A DNA stretch of 64,000 bases from Xanthocytophaga flava (GCA_030068525.1 JASJOS010000008.1:328577-392576); one strand, 5' to 3'; shown: positions 17,261 through 26,206, numbered from the stretch's first letter. Notes: a model not told the origin generated them from the letters alone. Translations and numbers: made by a program.

Positions 17261-18124
17261 TTGGATCTGGCTGGTATTGAAACGCAGGGAAATCCCAACC
17301 ATAAGTTTCAGTATAATGGCAAGGAGAAGCAGGATGAGTTTGGACTGAATTGGAGCGATTATGGGGCTAGATTCTATGATGCGCAACTAGGTAGGTGGCA
17401 TGTAGTTGACCCAATGGCTGAGAAGATGCGTAGACATTCACCTTATAATTATGCTTTCGATAACCCGATTCGCTTTATTGATCCTGATGGAATGGCTCCT
17501 GCAGGTGACTATTATTCTATGAAAGGGAAATATCTGGGAAGCGACGGGAAGAAGGATGACAAAGTTTATGCGGTGAAAGAAGGAAGTTATTCAGGAGATG
17601 GCAAAACAAATATCATTGCTAAAAGTGGAATAACAAAATTAAAAAATGCTGATGGAACAAGCTTCTCCCATGAGGCTTTCAAAGCTCTTGCTGGTACTTT
17701 ATATGCTGAAGATGCTGCTACCACTGCCATATATAACGTATTAGAAAATAGAGCTGCGGCCGATTCTCGTTTTTTTGGTAAATCTGTCTCGACTTTATAT
17801 GAAGCTGAACATGGTGCTGATGGTTGGGCTCATAGAGATAAAATAGACTCGCCTAATGCCGATAAACAAAAGGTGCAAAATGCATATGCAGGCTTAATAA
17901 AAGGAATTATGACAAATGAAGATATCTCAAATGGAGCCTTTTATTGGCAGGGAACTGATTTTGAAAAACATACATCGCGTGCTCATGAAGATTATTATCA
18001 AACAGGCTTTAAATTTACAAATAAAGCTCATGATTTATGGGGTCTCGGAAGCTTAAAAAAACCGGGATCACACATAATCTATCCTGATAAAATACATGCT
18101 GTTAAAAAAAACGTGGGACTATAA
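17261..18124 (+). CDS. 5'-truncated Rhs core with SleB-like hydrolase tip
   Basis: The frame enters directly in the Rhs-associated core: [19 protein letters not shown], then [31 protein letters not shown], and [18 protein letters not shown] (residues ~1-80). The core frame already runs from about 17240, and no full Rhs gene lies upstream. Residues ~130-250 resemble SleB-type cell-wall hydrolases: [24 protein letters not shown], with Glu in YAED at the SleB catalytic Glu position, and a later AYAGLIKG...GAFYWQG segment. This suggests a peptidoglycan-cutting toxin tip. Expression is doubtful because there is no proper start; it may be a silent orphan tip used by recombination. Confidence 0.65.
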   Translation: MDLAGIETQGNPNHKFQYNGKEKQDEFGLNWSDYGARFYDAQLGRWHVVDPMAEKMRRHSPYNYAFDNPIRFIDPDGMAPAGDYYSMKGKYLGSDGKKDDKVYAVKEGSYSGDGKTNIIAKSGITKLKNADGTSFSHEAFKALAGTLYAEDAATTAIYNVLENRAAADSRFFGKSVSTLYEAEHGADGWAHRDKIDSPNADKQKVQNAYAGLIKGIMTNEDISNGAFYWQGTDFEKHTSRAHEDYYQTGFKFTNKAHDLWGLGSLKKPGSHIIYPDKIHAVKKNVGL

Positions 18125-18240
18125 ATATGAATCTACAGCAGTCTATGGACAAACTACCTTTATGAAACTTACTAATGAATACAAAGGTGCCTAATTTAAT
18201 GATTCTTATGAAAATTATGAGCCCTATTAATAAGTATATT

Positions 18241-18858
18241 ATGAAACACTGTTTTATTTGCTTTTACCTACTATACTTTGTAGTTGGAGGCAAGGCTTTG
18301 GCTCAAGAGTGTCCAGCCGAACCTTTTGCTGCTTTTTATAAGATAAATAAATCATTATATATAGCTCTTACTCCTGAAGCAGCTGATTTGTCGGAATTTA
18401 AAGTGACTTATGATAAAAAGTCTTATCGACTCCATTGGGATAGAGATCTGGAACTTTTTATTAATGATAAACTTATTCCTATTCAAAATTACACATATAC
18501 GCCAGGTGCCCATGTAACTTTGGATGGATGTAATGGTTATAGGTATAAAGAGTATATATTTTATATTCTTAATACAAAGGCAACAGGTCGGGCTGTCAAC
18601 TTAACTGGATATGTGATCATAAATACACATAATCAGAAGGCTTATTTCTTTAAGAGTTATTACAAGGTGCCTTATTTACTAGGTGATATCAATAATGATA
18701 AAGTGACAGATTTTACAGAATTACGTATGGATAAAATAGATGATAAGCCAACTTTTCGTATTTATAATACTCATACTTATACCTTAGATCATAAGCCTGT
18801 GTCTTTAAAGAAAGCAATTAGTATAACCGCTTATGATACTAACTGCTCCGCTAGGTAA
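18241..18858 (+). CDS. secreted protein, candidate immunity for the SleB-like tip
   Basis: The start at 18241 is chosen because MKHCFICFYLLYFVVGGKALAQ is a signal peptide with AxA-like cleavage; an in-frame ATG upstream (18175) would bury it. The mature ~185 residues are beta-rich with paired Cys residues and an EF-hand/dockerin-like GDINNDKVTDFTEL calcium loop near residue 150. It starts 116 nt after the Rhs tip. A periplasmic or surface partner is what an anti-peptidoglycan toxin would require, so an immunity role is a reasonable inference; no known immunity family is recognised. Confidence 0.6.
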   Translation: MKHCFICFYLLYFVVGGKALAQECPAEPFAAFYKINKSLYIALTPEAADLSEFKVTYDKKSYRLHWDRDLELFINDKLIPIQNYTYTPGAHVTLDGCNGYRYKEYIFYILNTKATGRAVNLTGYVIINTHNQKAYFFKSYYKVPYLLGDINNDKVTDFTELRMDKIDDKPTFRIYNTHTYTLDHKPVSLKKAISITAYDTNCSAR

Positions 18859-18914
18859 CATATAGGAATTTTAACAAAATTTGTTCCCTATCATTATAAG
18901 TCTAAGGGTCATTC

Positions 18915-18944
18915 AAAACACCTGTCCATATAGACAGGTGTTTT
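18915..18944 (+). terminator. rho-independent terminator
   Basis: AAAACACCTGTC and GACAGGTGTTTT form a 12-bp stem with a 6-nt loop and T-run, 57 nt after the secreted candidate immunity gene. Confidence 0.85.
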
Positions 18945-19006
18945 TGTTGATATAATCTGATTGGAATCTCAGTTCCTGCAAAGCTCTCATCTGTATCATC
19001 CTTTCG

Positions 19007-19309
19007 TTGAATCAATTTATAACTAAAGCAACATTCGAAGGTTGGGAAGAGTTGTTCCTCTCACATGTAGCCACAGAAGACGGCTATGTACAGATTTTGG
19101 TAGCCAATGAAAGTGAAAGACCCGTCTGGTTTGATAATATCAAGGTTAGTTACACAAGAGATCTGATTGTTCAGGAAAATCATTATGATCCGTGGGGATT
19201 GAATCTTACTGGTATTGAAACGCAGGGAAATCCTAACCATAAGTTTCAGTATAATGGCAAGGAGAAGCAGGAGGAGTTCGGCTTCAACCGGATAGATTAC
19301 AGGCAATGA
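19007..19309 (+). pseudogene. broken Rhs core fragment (second orphan tip)
   Basis: The frame encodes part of an Rhs protein: WFDNIKVSYTRDLIVQENHYDPWGLNLTG, then the same YNGKEKQ core as the 17261 copy, and stops after FGFNRIDYRQ where the [13 protein letters not shown] motif should continue. Upstream Rhs repeats are missing. The ~70 bases at 19207-19277 are nearly identical to 17268-17338, so both come from one ancestral Rhs gene or have recombined. Confidence 0.75.
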
Positions 19310-19488
19310 TGTATAAAGCTTTGTCTAATTTTGATAGTTAGACAAAGCTTTAAAGTTATTGTTGAGTTAATGAGTTGGCTTTTATAGATATGAAAAATCT
19401 TTTACATATTGGGAAATAATAATAATTGTTGAATACTGACTTCTGTATTTTTCAACCTGTACTTTTCTATAATACATACGCTAATTCA

Positions 19489-19950
19489 ATGAGTTTCCTA
19501 GATTTTGATTCCAGGGATAGACAACCAGTCCTTATTTTAATGGCATTATTTTTCCAGGTAATAGCGCTACTGGGCTTTTATGTTGGAATTAAGAGTGAAG
19601 GATTGGTTAACTTAATAACATACATAGCTATTGGATGCATCTTTGAAGCATTTGCTATAATCTATTCAAAATTGAATCTTGTTTCTTGTAATAGTAACTC
19701 TATTTATGTTGTAAATGCATGGAGAATTAAATCTTATTCATTTGATAAGTTTGGCTATGTAAAATCGTTTTGGGGCAATCTGAATTTTTATAGAATTGGA
19801 TTTTCAGATAATACAGAATACATACTTTTTTTCGCTCACAGGGACCCTCTACTTTTTATAGGGTTAAATGAAGGCGTAAAAGAAAGAGCTAAAAAGATTG
19901 AAAGTGAAATAAAAAAGCACATAGAGTTTGGCTCAATTACTGATATTTAA
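19489..19950 (+). CDS. two-helix membrane protein, orphan immunity candidate
   Basis: Starting at ATG 19489 (MSFLDFDSRDRQPVL) the ~153-residue protein has two adjacent membrane helices (LILMALFFQVIALLGFYVG and LVNLITYIAIGCIFEAFAII), then a beta-rich cytoplasmic domain (NLVSCNSNSIYVVNAWRIK) resembling bacterial PH-like domains, and a final amphipathic helix. It follows the broken Rhs tip by 180 nt on the same strand, the place where an immunity gene is normally found. Family not recognised. Confidence 0.55.
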   Translation: MSFLDFDSRDRQPVLILMALFFQVIALLGFYVGIKSEGLVNLITYIAIGCIFEAFAIIYSKLNLVSCNSNSIYVVNAWRIKSYSFDKFGYVKSFWGNLNFYRIGFSDNTEYILFFAHRDPLLFIGLNEGVKERAKKIESEIKKHIEFGSITDI

Positions 19951-20127
19951 TTTTAATTATAGTTTGATACATGAAGAGCACTAATTGATAGTATGTCTCA
20001 GTAACAGTTTTTAGGAGGGTCAAAAATGATTTCCAAGACCTGGTACTTCATAATCTTGACCTCCCGCATTTAGGGTCGGATAAAAGTGGAAAAATTGGTG
20101 GTAGGAATCTTCTAAAATATAACTTAC

Positions 20128-20173
20128 CACTCTACCCTCCTGAAAGGCATGTCCCTTTCGGGAGGGTAGAGTG
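20128..20173. repeat. 20-bp stem-loop sharing the MITE end core
   Basis: CACTCTACCCTCCTGAAAGG pairs with its complement (one G-U) around a 6-nt loop. It contains CCTCCTGAAAGG, the same core as the terminal repeats of the elements at 4704 and 36919. It lies between the stop codons of convergent genes, so it may serve as a terminator even without a T-run. Confidence 0.6.
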
Positions 20174-20186
20174 GGTGTTCTCAAAA

Positions 20187-22631
20187 TCAATCAGAATTGC
20201 GGCGGCTAGCCATTCCATGAATTTTGAGGCGGATGTATTCATCAAATTCTTTTGGACTATATCCTTTTTTACGGGCTTCTTTGATAAAGTCGGCAGTTAC
20301 TCCGTGTATTTTGGCTTCCAGCACTTTGTCGAATTCCAGATTTTTGAATCCGACATCAGCCAGGTCCTTCAGATAGCTGGCATTTACACCATGTATCTTG
20401 GCATCTAATACCTTGTCCAGTTCCAGATTTTTAAAACCCGCATTATTCAGATCCTTAATAAAGTCTGAGTTGATACCATGAATCTTGATCTCAATCATCT
20501 TATTCAGGCTCATGTCACCATACCCTAATGCACGAATATTCTTAGCTTCTTCGGCGTTGATACCATGGATTTTAGCTTCCATAATTTTGTCTAGCTCCAG
20601 GTTCTTAAATCCGGCTTTGCCCAAATCGCTGATGTATTCGGCATTGATGCCATGAATCTTTAACTCTATCATTTTACGCAAACTCAGATCTCCAAATCCC
20701 AGGGCACGGATGTCTTTGGCAGAAGCTGCATCAATACCGTGAATTTTAGCTTCCAGTATTTGTTCAACAGGCAGATCCGCAAATCCGGCAGCTTTGAGGC
20801 CATCAATGTATTTACGGGTTACCCCATGAATTTTCAGTTCCATGATTTTGCGCATGCTCAGGTCTTTGTAGCCAGCCTCCTGCAACTCCTGAATGTATTC
20901 TTGTGTAACTCCATGAATACGGGCTTCAATCACTTCACGCATAGATGGTTTTTTCTGGGCATATTTATCAAACATGCTCAGGTAGAGCTGATAGTCGGTT
21001 TGGGTAATGCCATGAATAGCAAGTTCCTGTATCCGCTCTCCGTCAATATCCTGATAGTTAGCTTTCAGGAAGGCAACATACTTGCGATCTACATTGCCCA
21101 TAAACAAATGGAATAAGAAGTTTTTGTCGGTATTGGTAATATCATTTTTCTCCAGATAAGATTCAAAACCTGCATCTTTGACAAAGCTGTATTTGCCCTG
21201 ACTTACCTCCTGATCCAATGCACCCTGCAAGGTCATAGTACCGGCATCACGTGTGAGCGTAAAGGAGTCGCTGGCTTTCTTGACAAACAAACTCTTGTCA
21301 AAACACTCCGACATATTCCAGTAGGAAGTTCGGGTGTTGTTGCCACCCTTGAATTCAATGCAATATTCTTTGTCGACCTGACGTCCGTACCAATACCCGG
21401 TCGACATATCTACATCACTTCTAAAGTTAAATGAGAAGCTGGTTTTAGTATTTACGTTAACCGAAAGGTTCGGATTCGCATTCACCTCCGGGGTTGCTGT
21501 GGGAGTAGTAACAGCAGAAACACGAGGAGTAGGTGTGGCAGTGATGACAGGTGTCGGGGTTAGAGTCACAACTGGTGCAGTTATAACAGGTGTTTGCTGG
21601 TCTCTGGCTCCAACATAACCAATCAGGGCAGTAGCCTGGCTCTCGATGGGTTTGTTAATCACTAACAAAACGCCAAAAAAGAGAGGAAGCATGAATGCAT
21701 ATTTCCAGTAATTGTGCATAGTTGACTTTTTCGCGTTAATCATACGAATTCGTTGTTTGAGTAAAGACTGATTATAGTTTGTAGTTATAGTTAGCGGTTT
21801 ATGCGGGGCTGCAATTTGTAACAAGCTCCACTGGTAGGTTTCTTTGTCAACTTCATGACCACGAAGCAGCAGATCATCGGTCTGGTATTCAATGTTTTTC
21901 TCCATCTCCTGCTTGAGTAGCCACATGATGGGGTTAAACCACAGTACAATGCCTACCAGTTCGGCCAGGAGTAGATCCCAGGTATGGCGTAACCGTACGT
22001 GGATTTTCTCATGTGAAATGATTTGTTCATACGTCTCAAAATCATAGGCATCCGGATGGATAAAAATGTACCGAAAGAATGAATGGGGTGCTTTTAGCTG
22101 GGGCAAATTCACGATGGTGTACCCTGTGTCTGATATGGTATCATGGCTGCTATAGATTTTCAACCATACACTGCCCAACTGAAACAACAGGTTTAGGGTA
22201 AATATGCCTACCCCAAACAGATAAAGTACCAGTAGCCAGAAAGTCCAGCTTTTAGGTGCTGAAGTGGTTTCTTCTCCAGCGGATTTGGCAGAAAGGGAAG
22301 TAGCTTCTTTCGCTGTTTGTTGAGATGACACTTCCTTCTGCGTTTCCTGAGGCGTATCTTTGGGCAATGCTTGTTGTCTAGGTGGGGTAACCAAGGCAGA
22401 AGTACCCTCAGGCTGGTCTGTTACTTCATTATCTGAAAAAATAGTCGAAAGATAGCCCTGGTGAGTAACCAATGGCGGCAATGAAACAAAGGGCAAAACG
22501 AAAGCCAGCAACAACACTGCCCAGAAATACATACGATTGACAGCAAAAAAGCTTTCACGTTGCAAGACAGCCTTGTAAAACAACCAGGCAATGCCCAGAA
22601 TAAAGGATGATTTAACCAGGAGTTCAATCAT
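20187..22631 (-). CDS. BlaR1/MecR1-type M56 sensor protease with IHG repeats
   Basis: 814 residues. N-terminal membrane helices (to ~55), a Ser/Thr/Gln-rich loop, another helix pair (~128-150), and the M56 zinc site HEKIH (207-211) with a downstream Glu in NIEYQTDD. Family members cleave the BlaI/MecI repressor when a signal is sensed. A further helix near 315 leads to a Thr-Pro-rich linker and a periplasmic part. Its C-terminal ~270 residues hold ten IHG motifs at 29-residue spacing (pattern KIHGI.A.YI.DL..AGF.NL.L.K..EA), which replace the penicillin-binding sensor domain of classical BlaR1. It overlaps no gene but starts 13 nt after the repressor stop, so it is an operon. Confidence 0.85.
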   Translation of the reverse strand: MIELLVKSSFILGIAWLFYKAVLQRESFFAVNRMYFWAVLLLAFVLPFVSLPPLVTHQGYLSTIFSDNEVTDQPEGTSALVTPPRQQALPKDTPQETQKEVSSQQTAKEATSLSAKSAGEETTSAPKSWTFWLLVLYLFGVGIFTLNLLFQLGSVWLKIYSSHDTISDTGYTIVNLPQLKAPHSFFRYIFIHPDAYDFETYEQIISHEKIHVRLRHTWDLLLAELVGIVLWFNPIMWLLKQEMEKNIEYQTDDLLLRGHEVDKETYQWSLLQIAAPHKPLTITTNYNQSLLKQRIRMINAKKSTMHNYWKYAFMLPLFFGVLLVINKPIESQATALIGYVGARDQQTPVITAPVVTLTPTPVITATPTPRVSAVTTPTATPEVNANPNLSVNVNTKTSFSFNFRSDVDMSTGYWYGRQVDKEYCIEFKGGNNTRTSYWNMSECFDKSLFVKKASDSFTLTRDAGTMTLQGALDQEVSQGKYSFVKDAGFESYLEKNDITNTDKNFLFHLFMGNVDRKYVAFLKANYQDIDGERIQELAIHGITQTDYQLYLSMFDKYAQKKPSMREVIEARIHGVTQEYIQELQEAGYKDLSMRKIMELKIHGVTRKYIDGLKAAGFADLPVEQILEAKIHGIDAASAKDIRALGFGDLSLRKMIELKIHGINAEYISDLGKAGFKNLELDKIMEAKIHGINAEEAKNIRALGYGDMSLNKMIEIKIHGINSDFIKDLNNAGFKNLELDKVLDAKIHGVNASYLKDLADVGFKNLEFDKVLEAKIHGVTADFIKEARKKGYSPKEFDEYIRLKIHGMASRRNSD

Positions 22632-22644
22632 AGGTAGATGTAGG

Positions 22645-23010
22645 TTAAGGTTTTTTCTGGTCTTTGATCATGCGTACTATTTCATCCAGGTCGTCATCAG
22701 ACAGGTTTTCCTCCTTGGCAAAGTGACTGAGCATCTTGCTGAACGACCCTCCAAAATACTTTTTCTGAATCGATTCCACGTCTTGCTTGCGGTAGTCTTC
22801 CAGCGAAATAAGTGGCTCATACCGGTAGGTATTGCCAAATTTTTCAGCACTGAGAAACCCTTTGTCCTGTAGTATCTTCACCATTGTGGCAATGGTGTTG
22901 TAATGCGGCTTGGGCTCTGGCAAATGCTCGATAATTTCCTTTACAAAGGCTTTTTCGAGATTCCAGATTACCTGCATAATTTGCTCTTCGCGTTTTGCTA
23001 ATATCTGCAT
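22645..23010 (-). CDS. BlaI/MecI-family repressor
   Basis: 121-residue winged-helix repressor: REEQIMQVIWNLEKAFVKEI, then the recognition part HYNTIATMVKILQDKGFLSAEKFGNTYRYEP and a C-terminal dimerisation/cleavage region. In the known system it represses its own operon until cleaved by the partner protease; here that would be the 20187 protein, co-transcribed downstream. Three TACTAAT-like operator sites upstream (23034-23088) support autoregulation. Confidence 0.88.
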   Translation of the reverse strand: MQILAKREEQIMQVIWNLEKAFVKEIIEHLPEPKPHYNTIATMVKILQDKGFLSAEKFGNTYRYEPLISLEDYRKQDVESIQKKYFGGSFSKMLSHFAKEENLSDDDLDEIVRMIKDQKKP

Positions 23011-23033
23011 ATTCGTATTGTTTTTACAATACT

Positions 23034-23088
23034 ACTAATCGATTCGGAGTAATACTAATTAATTAGTAAATAAAACTAATAGATTAGG
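23034..23088 (-). promoter_or_regulatory. BlaI operator cluster
   Basis: The central site TACTAATTAATTAGTA (23053-23068) is a perfect 16-bp palindrome. Two imperfect sites flank it: ACTAATCGATTCGG (23034-23047) and ACTAATAGATTAGG (23075-23088). All share the half-site ACTAAT, close to the TACA/TACT-type boxes bound by BlaI repressors. They lie 24-78 bp upstream of the repressor gene. The 21-22 bp centre spacing puts the dimers on one face of the helix. Confidence 0.75.
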
Positions 23089-23274
23089 AGTTTATTTTTA
23101 AATAAGATTTTTTGTTTAGAGGTTTTCTGATATAATCTATTGATTTTTAGTGGTTTGTGTTGAGATGTGGTCTTAATGGTGAGAGATTTTCTTTTTGATT
23201 TCAGAAGGATACTTTATATGACTTTGGCTTCCATTGATAATTTGTTTTAATTTTCAGCAGCCAGAAGATACAAT

Positions 23275-23829
23275 ATGAACAAAGAAGAAATACTTCAGCA
23301 AATTACCTGGGATTCCTACGGTATAGGTAAGATTACGTTATTCGTTCCCTTATTCGGACAATCACTCCCCTTTGTATTTTTTGTTGAAAATGCCGATTCC
23401 CCAACCCTTACAGATAAGATGGTAGCCTGTGTGGAAGATATCCTTGCTCTGAAACCCGAAGATATCCTGCGTGTAAAGGAACTACTTTGGGAAGAATGTT
23501 TATTTGCTTTTCAGGTCGCAGACTATGGTGTAGACATTCTGGATGGAGAAACGGTACTGCAAGCACATTTACGGGAATTCGAAGTTGCCAATGCAGAAGA
23601 TGCTTACCAAAAAAGTGAAGTGGAAGAAATTCATATCAGTCATGAGAACGAGGTGTTCAAGGGACAGTATGCAGAAATAAAAATCAATACAGCTTCTGAT
23701 AATTATATTAGTGTAATTGTGAAAAACGGGCAGATTATTGATTTTGACGACGATGGTACATACTTAGGCTGGTTTGATCAAGATGAACAGGATGCCCATA
23801 AAAAACGGAAAAAAACGCTAGGGGATTGA
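23275..23829 (+). CDS. hypothetical protein (184 aa)
   Basis: Acidic, soluble protein beginning MNKEEILQQITWDSYGIGKITL. Two parts: an N-terminal beta-rich half with LFGQSLPFVFFVEN, and a C-terminal half with DNYISVIVKNGQIIDFDDDGTYLGWF. The length, acidity and mixed alpha/beta pattern resemble immunity-like families (DUF2262/DUF6985 style), but I cannot assign one. No signal peptide. Monocistronic; a 17-bp hairpin follows. Confidence 0.6.
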   Translation: MNKEEILQQITWDSYGIGKITLFVPLFGQSLPFVFFVENADSPTLTDKMVACVEDILALKPEDILRVKELLWEECLFAFQVADYGVDILDGETVLQAHLREFEVANAEDAYQKSEVEEIHISHENEVFKGQYAEIKINTASDNYISVIVKNGQIIDFDDDGTYLGWFDQDEQDAHKKRKKTLGD

Positions 23830-23945
23830 CAATCCTTATGTGATTACATGGGGCTACTCTCTGACAAGTATCTTCCAGCGAGTCTTTTCTGATAATGAAG
23901 TCAACTAAAGTATATCCGAAGCTAGATATTAAAAATAGAGCTGGA

Positions 23946-23994
23946 CTGGTAAAATATACTATTCAACGATACCTGGTATAGTATATTTTACCAG
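23946..23994. terminator. 17-bp perfect stem-loop
   Basis: CTGGTAAAATATACTAT and its exact complement (23978-23994) surround a 15-nt loop, 115 nt after the 23275 gene and upstream of the YceI stop on the other strand. It is AT-rich and lacks a long T-run, so terminator is the likely but not certain role. Confidence 0.55.
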
Positions 23995-24124
23995 TGGGAT
24001 AGATTGTGTCTGATAATAAGCCTGTTTGTAAAGAAACAAAAGCTAAAGTTTACTCAAGATGTTCACATTAGGTTGAGTGTTGCTTTGAATCTGGTTAATT
24101 AGAAACTAGAAATGCCACTGATTC

Positions 24125-24670
24125 TTATACTTCAGGCGCTTGTTTGATCAACTGAATGTCAAAATGTAGTTTTATCTCTTCACCGACTACCAGGCTACCG
24201 GCTTCTGTTAGCAAATGAAAGGTAAGACCAAAATCTTTTCGGTTAATTTTAGCATTGCCTTCGAAGCCTGCTCTTGTATCGCCAAACCTACCTGTTCCTG
24301 TGCCTGTATGTTCTATTTCGATTGTTACGGCTTGCGTAATGCCTTTGATCGTCAATTCTCCCACTAGTCGGTAAGCTTCGTTGTGGCTTCTAATAAAGCC
24401 GTTAAATAAAATATCCGGAAATTGTTCTACATCCAGAAACATGGTTGACTTCAGATGAGTATCCCGTTCGGAATTATTGGTATCAATGCTGGAGGTTAGT
24501 AGCTGAAAAGATACCTGTGCATTCTGAAAGTCGTCAGTGTCGGAATGTACCTCTCCTGAAAATAAGTTAAAAGTGCCCGATACATTAGAGATGGCAAGAT
24601 GTTTTACTTTAAATTGAACTTCTGAATGTGCAAGGTCAATTGTCCATTTGGATGTGGTTAGTACTGTCAT
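24125..24670 (-). CDS. YceI-family protein
   Basis: 181 residues of the YceI lipocalin-like fold: WTIDLAHSEVQFKVKHLAISNVSG at the N-terminus, the central GELTIKGITQAVTIE and NRKDFGLTF segments. The family binds polyisoprenoid or similar lipids. Most YceI proteins are periplasmic, but this one has no signal peptide. A -7-like TAGCTTTG box on the minus strand at 24693-24700 may be the promoter. The Crp/Fnr gene lies upstream on the same strand. Confidence 0.85.
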   Translation of the reverse strand: MTVLTTSKWTIDLAHSEVQFKVKHLAISNVSGTFNLFSGEVHSDTDDFQNAQVSFQLLTSSIDTNNSERDTHLKSTMFLDVEQFPDILFNGFIRSHNEAYRLVGELTIKGITQAVTIEIEHTGTGTGRFGDTRAGFEGNAKINRKDFGLTFHLLTEAGSLVVGEEIKLHFDIQLIKQAPEV

Positions 24671-24718
24671 CGTTTTGCTTTGTTTGCTTTTACAAAGCTA
24701 GATATAGCCAACAACCTG

Positions 24719-24740
24719 TTTTTTACCCTATGGTAAAAAA
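24719..24740. promoter_or_regulatory. 9-bp inverted repeat upstream of YceI
   Basis: TTTTTTACC-CTAT-GGTAAAAAA lies between the Crp/Fnr stop codon and the YceI promoter region. It could be an operator for the neighbouring Crp/Fnr protein or a weak terminator of its gene. Confidence 0.35.
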
Positions 24741-25304
24741 TCACTTCTGGGCTCTGATTCTACTTAACGACTGCTGGGTTATACCCAGGTATCTGGCCAT
24801 ATCACCCAGGCTAATGCGGTGAATAATATGATTGTTTTCGTTGACAAACTGATGATAACGTGTCGTAGCATTTTCCTCCAGCATTTCACTGATTCGTTTG
24901 GTCATTTTGACAGTTGCTCTGGCAACCAGCTTTCGGAAAAATGTCTCCAGAGAATGGTGTTTCTGACAAAGTATTTCCATGGAATCATATGAAATGAGAG
25001 TTAGTGTGGTTGGCTCCAGTGCAATCATCTCAAAATTGGAGGGTGTTTGGGTAAGAAAGCTTTCAAAGACACTAAACATCACATTCTCCGAAAAGAAACG
25101 CATAATAAACTCTTTGTCGTGTTTGAAAGAACAAATTTTGGTAAGTCCGGAATTGATAAAAAACAGATGCCGGCATACTTCGCCATTGTAAACGATGATA
25201 TCGCCCTTCTGGAATATTCTTGTCTTTGTATGGGGTATCAAATCGTTGACAGCAGCTTCCTCCAAGGGAGAAAAATCATTGCAAAAAGTAAGAAAGTCGG
25301 CCAT
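24741..25304 (-). CDS. Crp/Fnr-family transcriptional regulator
   Basis: 187 residues. An N-terminal cyclic-nucleotide-binding beta-roll (FQKGDIIVYNGEVCRHLFFINSGL) and a C-terminal helix-turn-helix ISLGDMARYLGITQQSLSRIRAQK. The roll lacks the Fnr cysteine cluster and I do not see the full cAMP phosphate-binding cassette, as is usual for this Bacteroidota subgroup. The gene sits next to YceI, which it may regulate. Confidence 0.85.
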   Translation of the reverse strand: MADFLTFCNDFSPLEEAAVNDLIPHTKTRIFQKGDIIVYNGEVCRHLFFINSGLTKICSFKHDKEFIMRFFSENVMFSVFESFLTQTPSNFEMIALEPTTLTLISYDSMEILCQKHHSLETFFRKLVARATVKMTKRISEMLEENATTRYHQFVNENNHIIHRISLGDMARYLGITQQSLSRIRAQK

Positions 25305-25500
25305 AAACCAATTAGCTTATTGGATAAAATACAAAGATTGGAAGATAATACTGCAAGTAGACACAATTTGTAGATATAGAATGGATATAGTAATACATTT
25401 TATAAATTTGGACAATCCGCTTTTGAATATGTGATGAAGCTACTTTCGTATTCACTGAAAATTATACCATTTTTATCTTCTACTTTTTAAATACCTTCTC

Positions 25501-26019
25501 ATGAAAATCATTGATCTTTCTGCTACCATTTATCACAATATGGAAGTTTATCCTGGAGATCCACAAGTAAGAATCAACATAGTCCATACCTATCAGACTC
25601 ATGAATGGGAATTACGGGAACTTTCGATGGGAACACATACAGGTACACATGTGGATGCGTTTTCACATATGCATGTGGGTGGTCAAACCATTGACAAGAT
25701 TCCACTGGAGAAGTTTTGTGGCAAAGCGTGGGTAGCTAATCCTCAGGACATATTTCCAAAACAATGTGGACTGGTATTTCGTGAAGAAGCGAATATAGAC
25801 TTACTGGAAAAAATTATAGCCGCCCAACCTCCTTTTGTTGCAGGAGTTATCACAGCAGACCTGGAAAGAGAATTACTCCGACAGGAGATTATCACTTATA
25901 CAGATTTGGTAAATCTGGATCTATTACCAGTAGATCAATCTTTCCTGTTTTATGGATTTCCTTTAAAAATAAAAGATGGAGATGGTTCACCAGTACGAGC
26001 TGTAGCCATACTTGAGTAA
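25501..26019 (+). CDS. cyclase-family (kynurenine formamidase-like) metal hydrolase
   Basis: 172 residues. MKIIDLSATIYHNMEVYPGDP is the standard beginning, and GTHTGTHVDAFSHM near residue 45 is the HxGTHxDxxxH metal-binding motif of the cyclase/KynB family. Known members hydrolyse amides or cyclic esters such as formylkynurenine. This one is shorter than the ~200-260 residues of KynB, so its substrate is uncertain. No kyn genes are nearby. A terminator hairpin follows at 26161-26194. Confidence 0.8.
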   Translation: MKIIDLSATIYHNMEVYPGDPQVRINIVHTYQTHEWELRELSMGTHTGTHVDAFSHMHVGGQTIDKIPLEKFCGKAWVANPQDIFPKQCGLVFREEANIDLLEKIIAAQPPFVAGVITADLERELLRQEIITYTDLVNLDLLPVDQSFLFYGFPLKIKDGDGSPVRAVAILE

Positions 26020-26160
26020 AGCCCCAAACACATCTGTTGTAAAAAATAAATGCATAATTGGAATCAAAAATAGTTCCCTCAATTATGGTAATATCTGTTT
26101 GGTAAAATTAAATATTTTGTGTTCTGTCTCTCAAGAAATCTGGTTCTCAACTTGTTTATA

Positions 26161-26194
26161 TGACTAATCTACAGAATAGACTGTAGATTAGTCA
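26161..26194. terminator. bidirectional terminator
   Basis: TGACTAATCTACAG and its exact complement flank a 6-nt loop between the convergent cyclase and lipoprotein genes. Confidence 0.75.
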
Positions 26195-26206
26195 TGCAAC
26201 AATGTA

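Noticed and set aside
20739..21116. Plus-strand frame of 125 codons
   Set aside because: Antisense shadow of the IHG repeats in the BlaR1-type gene.
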